DNA of 64,000 nucleotides from Mycobacterium sp. GA-1285 (GTDB taxonomy: Bacteria; Actinomycetota; Actinomycetes; Mycobacteriales; Mycobacteriaceae): positions 1-64,000 of the forward strand of contig NZ_LQIS01000055.1 in assembly GCF_001499905.1 (NCBI RefSeq), given 5' to 3'. The translations under genes were made by a program, and so were the position numbers. The notes beneath the pieces are model-generated. The model was not told the DNA's origin and searched no databases. It was given only the letters and a program-made list of their open reading frames with translations. Below are positions 58,580 to 64,000 of the stretch, one piece after another. How positions within the stretch are numbered: position 1 is the stretch's first letter; every line of letters starts with the position of its first letter.

Positions 58580-59863
58580 TCAGGCGGCCGCCGGAGCGAA
58601 CTCGATGTGCAGCTCGGTGAGCCCGCGGAGCAGAAACGTCGGCTCGTAGGCGTACCGGCGCTCACCGGCCGGGCCGTGCGCCGACTCGCTGATCCGGATG
58701 TCGCACATGCGCTCGAGCAACCTCTGCACGGTGATGCGACCCTCCACCCGGGCCAGGGGTGCGCCCGCGCAGGAGTGAATCCCGCGTCCGAACGCGATGT
58801 GCTCGCGCACGTTCTTGCGGTCCGGGCGGAACTCGTGGGGATCGTCGAACTGGCGCGGGTCTCGATTGGCCGCGCCGAGGCACAGCATCACGATCGTGCC
58901 CGCCTTCAGCGGCACCCCGCCGAGCGTGGTGCTCTTGCGGACGAGCCGGAAGTCGACCTTGGTCGGCGAGTGCATGCGCAGAGCTTCTTCGATGAACGCC
59001 GGGATCCGCTCGGGGTGCTCACGCAGCATCTGCTGGATGTCCGGCCGGTCTCCGAGCGTCTGGACCGCGGCGCTGAGCAGCTTGGTGACGGTCTCCTGCC
59101 CCGCGGCGAACAGGAAGGTCGCCGGCTTGACGACCTCGATCAGCTCCGGCGTCGAACCGTCGGGGTACACCGCCGTCGCCATCCCCGACAGCACGTCGCC
59201 GCGCGGTTCGCGGCGACGCTCGGCCAGGTAACCGGCGAACTTGTCGTCGAGATACTGCAGCGGGTCCCGCCCCACCGGGGCGCCGTCGAGCGCGCCGACG
59301 CGGGTGCCGTAGCGCTCCTCGACTCCGAGCGCGGCCAGGAACTCCGGCCGGTCCTCTTCGGGCACGCCGAGCAGGTCGATGATCGCCGATGTGGCAAACG
59401 GTTTGGCGTACTCCGACAGGAACTCGCAACGCCCGTTACCGATGATCTGGTCGATCTGACCGTCGACCAGTTGCCACATGTAGTCCTCGTTCTCCTTGAG
59501 CCGGCGCGGCGTCAGGAGCTTGGTCAACAGCGAGCGAGCCCGTTCGTGGGCCGGCGGGTCCATCACCACCATGTGTTCGTAGATCGGAAACAGGTGGCGG
59601 TGTGTCTCGATCTGCTCGGTGATGTCGTCGCCCTCGGGGACGAACGGCAGCGGCGGGAACGGCCCGCCGATCGCGTTCACCGCCGAGAAGGAATCGTGGT
59701 CCTTGAACGCCGCCACCACTTCGGCGTAACCGGTGACCGCGACGACGCCGTAGTTCGGTTCCCGAAACACCGGTCCCAGCTCGCGAAGGTGGTCCCAATA
59801 GTCATAGGGATTCTGACTGATCGCATGGTCGGAGAAGTAGTCCACCGAGGCGAGATCGGTCAT
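58580..59863 (-). CDS. Cytochrome P450
   Basis: 427 residues from the ATG at 59863, preceded by AAAGGACGGCC; a much longer frame continues upstream but overlaps the TetR gene and is not credible. The heme loop FGRGIHSCAG holds Cys365, the I-helix is FAAGQETVTKLL and the ExxR is EEALRMH. It is a paralogue of the P450 at 34060 (shared TPRRLKENED and AHGPAGERRY). No ferredoxin gene follows, so it must borrow one. The TGATCGATCGATCA palindrome lies about 40 bases upstream. Confidence 0.93.
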   Translation of the reverse strand: MTDLASVDYFSDHAISQNPYDYWDHLRELGPVFREPNYGVVAVTGYAEVVAAFKDHDSFSAVNAIGGPFPPLPFVPEGDDITEQIETHRHLFPIYEHMVVMDPPAHERARSLLTKLLTPRRLKENEDYMWQLVDGQIDQIIGNGRCEFLSEYAKPFATSAIIDLLGVPEEDRPEFLAALGVEERYGTRVGALDGAPVGRDPLQYLDDKFAGYLAERRREPRGDVLSGMATAVYPDGSTPELIEVVKPATFLFAAGQETVTKLLSAAVQTLGDRPDIQQMLREHPERIPAFIEEALRMHSPTKVDFRLVRKSTTLGGVPLKAGTIVMLCLGAANRDPRQFDDPHEFRPDRKNVREHIAFGRGIHSCAGAPLARVEGRITVQRLLERMCDIRISESAHGPAGERRYAYEPTFLLRGLTELHIEFAPAAA

Positions 59864-59902
59864 CGACGGCCGTCCTTTCGGTTCTGGCGCCCGCAGCCAA
59901 TC

Positions 59903-59916
59903 TGATCGATCGATCA
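59903..59916. promoter_or_regulatory. Putative TetR operator TGATCGATCGATCA (copy 1)
   Basis: A perfect 14-base palindrome, followed by AAAC, between the divergent P450 (59863) and TetR (59987) genes. The identical palindrome plus AAAC recurs at 60707. This pairing suggests the TetR product represses its own gene, the P450 and the SDR. Confidence 0.8.
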
Positions 59917-59986
59917 AACTGTTAGGATGCGCCATGCCTACCACGGGCCGCGACACAGGGTCAAGCATTCGGGCGGAGGGTCGCTG

Positions 59987-60601
59987 ATGCCACGAGCCGC
60001 GAGCGCCAAGCGGGCCGAAGCCGGGGCGCGCCAACGACTCATCGAGGCCACCGCCAAGATCATGCGCGACGAGGGCTATGCCGCCGCGACCTCGCGGCGC
60101 GTGGCCGCCGAGGCGGGGGTCAAACAAGCGCTGGTCTACTACTACTTCCCGACGATGGACGACCTGTTCGTCGAGGTGTTGCGGGCCGGTGCGGAGGCGT
60201 CGCTGGAGAACATGCGCGCCGCGCTCACCGATGACGACCCGTTGCACACGCTGTGGCTGATCAACAGCGATTTGCGAAGGACGAGCCTGAACACCGAGTT
60301 CATGGCACTGGCCAACCATCGCAAGGTGATTCGCACGGAGCTGAAGGCCTACGCGGAACGCGTGCGCGACATCGAGACCGCCGCGGTCACCGTGGCCCTG
60401 CGCGCCAGCGGCATCGATCTCGACGACTATCCCCCGGTCGCCGTTTCGATGTTGATCGTCCAGATCGCGCGCAGCCTGTGCAACGAGGACGCGGTCGGCC
60501 TCACGCTCGGACACGACGAGATGCGCGACTTCATGCAGCGCTGGATGCAATCGCTGAAGGAATCGCTCAGCGCGGGGCCGACACACCGTCCGTCGGACTG
60601 A
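59987..60601 (+). CDS. TetR-family transcriptional regulator
   Basis: 204 residues from the ATG at 59987, preceded by GGCGGAGGG with a six-base gap; an earlier in-frame start would give a basic 20-residue extension. The helix-turn-helix is TSRRVAAEAGVKQALVYYYF near residues 35-54. It sits between the P450 and the mycofactocin-type SDR, both of which carry the 14-base palindrome upstream. It is the most convincing local regulator in the window because its site occurs exactly at these two promoters. Confidence 0.92.
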   Translation: MPRAASAKRAEAGARQRLIEATAKIMRDEGYAAATSRRVAAEAGVKQALVYYYFPTMDDLFVEVLRAGAEASLENMRAALTDDDPLHTLWLINSDLRRTSLNTEFMALANHRKVIRTELKAYAERVRDIETAAVTVALRASGIDLDDYPPVAVSMLIVQIARSLCNEDAVGLTLGHDEMRDFMQRWMQSLKESLSAGPTHRPSD

Positions 60602-60706
60602 GTCGGCGTAGGCACGACGGAGTGCCTGCACGGCGGTTCAATGACGCCTCTCGCCCGCCCTGCGCCACCCGACAGTTGACACGTGGGTCGATCAGTGCCA
60701 CGCTCC

Positions 60707-60720
60707 TGATCGATCGATCA
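60707..60720. promoter_or_regulatory. Putative TetR operator TGATCGATCGATCA (copy 2)
   Basis: Second exact copy of the 14-base palindrome, again followed by AAAC, 30 bases before the SDR start at 60751. Sequence identity with the site at 59903 extends over 18 bases. Confidence 0.8.
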
Positions 60721-60750
60721 AACAAATCGAACCGGCCAGAAGGTGGACAC

Positions 60751-61590
60751 ATGGGTGGACGAGTCGAGGGCAAAGTCGCGTTCGTGACCGGTGCCGCGCG
60801 CGGTCAGGGCCGCAGCCACGCGGTGCGCCTCGCGGAGGAGGGCGCCGACATCATCGCCGTCGACGTCTGCAAGCAGATCTCCAGCAACGACGACATCCCG
60901 TGGTCGACACCCGACGACCTCGCCGAAACAGCCGACCTCGTCAAGAACCTGAACCGCCGAATCGTCACCGCCGAGGTCGACGTGCGCGACTACGACGCGC
61001 TCAAGTCGGTGGTGGACGGCGGCGTCGAACAGTTGGGCCGCCTGGACATCGTCGTCGCCAACGCCGGCATCGGCAACGGTGGGGCAACGCTGGACAAGAC
61101 GAGCGAAGACGACTGGCGCGACATGATCGACGTCAACCTCTCGGGCGTCTGGAAGACCGTGAAAGCCGCTGTCCCCCACCTTCTTTCCGCCGGTCGCGGC
61201 GGTTCGATCATCCTCACCAGCTCGGTCGGTGGCCTCAAGCCCTACCCCCATACCGGTCATTACATCGCCGCCAAGCACGGCGTGATCGGCCTGATGCGCA
61301 CGTTCGCCGTCGAACTGGGTCAGCACTCGATCAGGGTCAACGCCGTGTGTCCCACCAATGTGAACACGCCGCTGTTCATGAACGAGGGCACCATGAAGCT
61401 CTTCCGTCCCGACCTCGAGAATCCCGGACCCGACGATCTCGCCGTCGCCGCACAGTTCATGCACGTGCTCCCCGTCGGCTGGGTGGAACCGGAAGATGTG
61501 AGCAACGCCGTCCTGTTTCTCGCCTCGGACGAATCGCGGTACGTCACCGGCCTTCCCGTCACCATCGACGCCGGCAGCATGCTGAAATAG
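60751..61590 (+). CDS. Mycofactocin-coupled SDR family oxidoreductase
   Basis: 279 residues from the ATG at 60751, with AGAAGGTGGACAC upstream. The N-terminal VEGKVAFVTGAARGQGRS and EEGADIIAVD are the subfamily signature seen also at 6252. The catalytic YxxxK is YIAAK near residue 175. It lies in the regulon of the TetR at 59987 with the P450 at 58580, suggesting P450 hydroxylation followed by alcohol oxidation. The gene ends just before a hairpin terminator. Confidence 0.92.
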   Translation: MGGRVEGKVAFVTGAARGQGRSHAVRLAEEGADIIAVDVCKQISSNDDIPWSTPDDLAETADLVKNLNRRIVTAEVDVRDYDALKSVVDGGVEQLGRLDIVVANAGIGNGGATLDKTSEDDWRDMIDVNLSGVWKTVKAAVPHLLSAGRGGSIILTSSVGGLKPYPHTGHYIAAKHGVIGLMRTFAVELGQHSIRVNAVCPTNVNTPLFMNEGTMKLFRPDLENPGPDDLAVAAQFMHVLPVGWVEPEDVSNAVLFLASDESRYVTGLPVTIDAGSMLK

Positions 61591-61598
61591 TGATTCGG

Positions 61599-61631
61599 TG
61601 CACCACCCGTCGCTCATCGACTGGTGGTGCA
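61599..61631. terminator. Hairpin terminator between convergent genes
   Basis: TGCACCACC at 61599 faces GGTGGTGCA at 61623: a perfect nine-base stem with a 15-base loop. It lies in the 66-base gap between the SDR (stop 61590) and the convergent thiolase (61657), and is followed by ATCAAAATC. It fits a terminator used from both sides. Confidence 0.75.
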
Positions 61632-61656
61632 TCAAAATCGCTGAAGGCCCCGAACG

Positions 61657-62802
61657 TCAGGCGATGAGTTCTACCAATGTGGCGTTGGCGGTTCCGCCGC
61701 CCTCACACATAGTCTGCAAACCGAACCGAATTCCGTTGTCGCGCATGTGGTTGAGCATCCGCGTCATCAGGACCGCACCCGATGCGCCGAGTGGATGCCC
61801 CAGTGCGATCGCCCCGCCCAGCGGGTTGAGTTTGCTTTCGTCGGCGCCGGTCTCGGCGAGCCAGGCCAGCGGCACCGGTGCGAACGCCTCGTTCACCTCG
61901 AACACACCCACCTCGTCGAGGGCCACTCCGGCCTTGTGCAGAACCTTCTCCGTCGCCGGGATCGGTCCCGTCAACATCAGCACAGGGTCGGCGCCGGTGA
62001 CCGCGCCCGCGCGGTAGCGGGCGATCGGGCTCAGGCCCAGCGCCACCGCGTTGTCGGCGGCCATCACCAACAGCGCCGCGGCACCATCGGAGATTTGCGA
62101 CGAGTTCCCGGCGTGGATGACCCCGTCGTCTTTGAACGCCGGTTTGAGTCCCGCGAGCTTCTCGACCGTGCTCCCCCGGCGCACCCCTTCGTCGGCCACC
62201 ACGGGATCACCGTCGGTGAACACCGGCATGAGCTGCGACTCGAACGCGCCGTTGTCCTGCGCGGCGGCAGCGAGCTCATGTGACCGTACGGAGTACTCGT
62301 CGAGCCGGGTGCGGGAGAAGCCCCACTTCTGGGCGATCAACTCCGCCGAGATGCCCTGATTGAACGAGAAATCACCGTAGCGTTCGAGGACCTTGGGCCC
62401 GTAAGGCATTCCGGTGGCCCTCGCCGAGCCGAGCGGCACCCGGCTCATCACCTCCACCCCTCCGGCGACGACGACGTCCTGCTGGCCGGACATCACCGCG
62501 TGCACAGCGAAATCCAGCGCCTGCTGGCTCGACCCGCAGGCGCGGTTGACGGTGGTGCCCGGAATGGTCTCGGGCCAGCCGGCGGCGAGCACCGCGTAGC
62601 GGCCGATGTTGCTCGACTGGTCGCCGACCTGCGACACGCAACCCCACACGACGTCGTCGACGATCTCGGGATCGATGCCCGCACGCTCCATGAGGGCGTT
62701 GAGCACGATCGCCGACAGGTCGGCGGCATGCATGTCCGACAGTCCACCGTTACGCTTGCCGACCGGCGTGCGCACCGCCTCCACGATCACGGTTTCACGC
62801 AT
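61657..62802 (-). CDS. Acetyl-CoA acetyltransferase (thiolase)
   Basis: 381 residues from the ATG at 62802; further upstream frame overlaps the enoyl-CoA hydratase by much more and has Arg/Pro-rich content. All thiolase motifs are present: the nucleophile Cys in NRACGSSQQA near residue 88, VNEAFAPV near residue 300, GGAIALGHPLGASGA near residue 333 (His) and the final QTMCEGGGTAN with the second Cys. It cleaves 3-ketoacyl-CoA. It overlaps the enoyl-CoA hydratase gene by eight bases, so the two are one unit with the CoA-transferase. Confidence 0.93.
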   Translation of the reverse strand: MRETVIVEAVRTPVGKRNGGLSDMHAADLSAIVLNALMERAGIDPEIVDDVVWGCVSQVGDQSSNIGRYAVLAAGWPETIPGTTVNRACGSSQQALDFAVHAVMSGQQDVVVAGGVEVMSRVPLGSARATGMPYGPKVLERYGDFSFNQGISAELIAQKWGFSRTRLDEYSVRSHELAAAAQDNGAFESQLMPVFTDGDPVVADEGVRRGSTVEKLAGLKPAFKDDGVIHAGNSSQISDGAAALLVMAADNAVALGLSPIARYRAGAVTGADPVLMLTGPIPATEKVLHKAGVALDEVGVFEVNEAFAPVPLAWLAETGADESKLNPLGGAIALGHPLGASGAVLMTRMLNHMRDNGIRFGLQTMCEGGGTANATLVELIA

Positions 62803-63601
62803 TGTCCTTCTCCGATCCGGGCCGTAGCGCCCATCGCCCAGTAAATACGGCGGCGCGTTTCTCCGCGAACGCCGCATAGGCCTCCGTCGAATCAGCGGTG
62901 GCGAAATTCGCCGGCTGTGCGCGGGCCTCGTTGGCCAACGCCTCACACAGCGTCGCGCTGGCCCCGTCGTTGAGCAGCGCCTTGCTCTGCGCCAAGGCGA
63001 CCGGTGGGCCCGCCGCGAGCCGGGCCGCCAGATCCGCGACGAAGCCGTCGATCTCGTCGGCGGGTATCAGCCAGGTGACCAACCCGAGCGTGCGGGCTTC
63101 CTCGGCGTCGATCATGTCGGCCAGCAGCACCAGTCGCTTCGCTTGTTGCAGGCCGACCAGCTTGGGCAGCAGCCACGAACCGCCGAGGTCGACCGACAGG
63201 CCGCGCTTCGAAAAGATCTGGCAGAACCGGGCTTCCGGCGTCGCCACCACGAAGTCACAACCGAGCGCCAGGTTCCAGCCGGCCCCGACCGCGATCCCGG
63301 TCACCTTGGCAATGGTGGGTACGGACAGTTCGTGCAGCGCGAGCGCGACGTCGGTGAGCCGCCGTAACTTGTGTCGCGGGTGGATGTCCTCGGGTGTGCC
63401 GATGTCGGCGCCCGAGCAGAACGCCCCACCCGCGCCGGTGATCACCAATGCGCGAAGTTCGGTGTCGCGGGCGGCCGCCCGCAGGGCATCGGCCAGGTCC
63501 CCCCACAACTGCGCGTTGATGGCGTTCTTGCGGTCCGGCCGGTTCAGCGTCAGGGTCCGCACCCCGTCGCTGTCGGAACTCAGCAGCACGTCATCGCTCA
63601 C
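62795..63601 (-). CDS. Enoyl-CoA hydratase/isomerase
   Basis: 268 residues from a GTG that overlaps the CoA-transferase stop. Oxyanion-hole motifs are GAGGAFCSGADI near residue 57 and GIAVGAGWNLALGCDF near residue 100; the RFCQIFSKRGLSVDLGGSW block near residue 125 resembles the acyl-binding loop of 2-(1,2-epoxy-cyclohexenyl)acetyl-type and feruloyl-type crotonases, so a substrate with a ring is possible. It is followed by the thiolase, consistent with a beta-oxidation pair. Confidence 0.92.
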   Translation of the reverse strand: MSDDVLLSSDSDGVRTLTLNRPDRKNAINAQLWGDLADALRAAARDTELRALVITGAGGAFCSGADIGTPEDIHPRHKLRRLTDVALALHELSVPTIAKVTGIAVGAGWNLALGCDFVVATPEARFCQIFSKRGLSVDLGGSWLLPKLVGLQQAKRLVLLADMIDAEEARTLGLVTWLIPADEIDGFVADLAARLAAGPPVALAQSKALLNDGASATLCEALANEARAQPANFATADSTEAYAAFAEKRAAVFTGRWALRPGSEKDNA

Positions 63602-64000
63602 TGGTACGCGGGCCCGATCACTCCGTCGGCGCGCAACCGCGCAACATCCCCTGCGGTGAGCCCCAATTCACCCAGGACGGCGTCGGTGTGCTCGCCCAAA
63701 CCGGGCACCGCGCCCATAGGCTGTTCGAAATCGCTGATCACCGGCGGTGGGCGCAGCGCGCGGATGTCACCCTTGGGGGTGGCAACCGTGCGCCACCGGT
63801 CCCGAGCGGTGAGGTGGGGATGCGCGACGACCTCGCTGGGCAGGTTGTACCGCGAGTTGCCGATTCCGGCGTCGTCGGCGATCTTCTGGATCTCGGCGAG
63901 ATCGTGCTGCGCACACCAGGATCCGATCGCCTCCTCGAGGATCTCGCGGTGGGCGCACCGGTCGGGGTTGGTGGCGAACCGGGGGTCGACGGCGAGGTCG
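63598..64000 (-). CDS. CaiB/BaiF-type CoA-transferase, C-terminal part (partial)
   Basis: The last ~133 codons of a minus-strand gene that begins beyond the right edge. The translation contains FATNPDRCAHREILEEAI, WCAQHDLAEIQKIADDAG, NLPSEVVAHPHL and GLGEHTDAVLGELGL, the recognisable C-terminal blocks of family III CoA-transferases (compare FDVSAP and EILLELGL in the gene at 2488). The stop overlaps the enoyl-CoA hydratase start by four bases. It likely activates the acid that the hydratase and thiolase then process. Confidence 0.85.
   Translation of the reverse strand, partial: DLAVDPRFATNPDRCAHREILEEAIGSWCAQHDLAEIQKIADDAGIGNSRYNLPSEVVAHPHLTARDRWRTVATPKGDIRALRPPPVISDFEQPMGAVPGLGEHTDAVLGELGLTAGDVARLRADGVIGPAYQ

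Noticed and set aside
59863..60631. P450 gene starting far upstream (683 codons)
   Set aside because: It would overlap the TetR gene and the palindrome; the ATG at 59863 has a ribosome site and a normal P450 N-terminus.

Overview
The window is high-GC DNA (dominant GTG/ATG starts, GGAGG-type ribosome sites, dense ATGA/GTGA stop-start overlaps) and reads as a chromosomal catabolic island of a fast-growing mycobacterium or close relative. The grounds are the start of an Mce-type (YrbE/MlaE) permease at the left edge, two mycofactocin-type short-chain dehydrogenases, F420/luciferase-type oxidoreductases, five cytochromes P450 with [3Fe-4S] ferredoxins, two Rieske oxygenases and many acyl-CoA enzymes. 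No rRNA, tRNA, CRISPR, phage or insertion sequence was seen.

Layout. 1-5.2 kb (minus): aldehyde dehydrogenase, CoA-transferase, DUF35-type protein, SCP2-type thiolase, then the Mce permease, all tightly coupled. 5.5-9.2 kb (plus): SDR, mycofactocin-type SDR, ferredoxin, P450 and a secreted protein. 9.3-20.3 kb (minus): a long operon starting with a paired acyl-CoA dehydrogenase, followed by a collapsed thiolase, enoyl-CoA hydratase, another acyl-CoA dehydrogenase, SDR, LLM oxidoreductase, sulfotransferase, TIM-barrel protein, DUF1214-like protein and amidase. 20.6-33.5 kb (plus): two amidohydrolases, Rieske ferredoxin, hydrolase, NuoF-like flavoprotein plus ferredoxin, DUF35-thiolase fusion, hydrolase, two 3-hydroxyisobutyrate-dehydrogenase-like proteins, then P450-ferredoxin-P450. 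33.6-43.2 kb (minus): DUF1330 protein, ferredoxin-P450, TauD dioxygenase, two Rieske oxygenases each followed by the same kind of ~110-residue protein, SDR, oxygenase reductase, MarR and an amidohydrolase. 43.4-49.2 kb: aldehyde dehydrogenase, TetR, and an AveC-like membrane protein with a MoxR-type ATPase and a VWA protein. 49.2-57.3 kb: acyl-CoA dehydrogenases, epimerase, LLM oxidoreductase, VOC protein, a broken SDR, TetR and an APH-like kinase. 57.3-64 kb: TetR units, P450, mycofactocin-type SDR, then thiolase, enoyl-CoA hydratase and CoA-transferase.

How it fits together. The set suggests uptake of a hydrophobic (terpenoid- or steroid-like) compound, oxygenation by P450 and Rieske enzymes, alcohol/aldehyde oxidation, CoA activation and beta-oxidation-like shortening. 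This is inference; the substrate cannot be read from sequence. Several enzymes occur twice in the left and right halves (acyl-CoA dehydrogenases, aldehyde dehydrogenases, LLM proteins, mycofactocin-type SDRs), so two related routes may be present.

Regulation is the clearest new structure. A GAGAAY-N3-RTTCTC palindrome recurs at promoters across 5-35 kb. A different 20-base element containing TATCAA(G/C)TACTT recurs at three promoters between 39 and 50 kb. A 14-base TGATCGATCGATCA palindrome flanks a TetR gene near 60 kb. Two genes (a thiolase and an SDR) have lost their middle sections.
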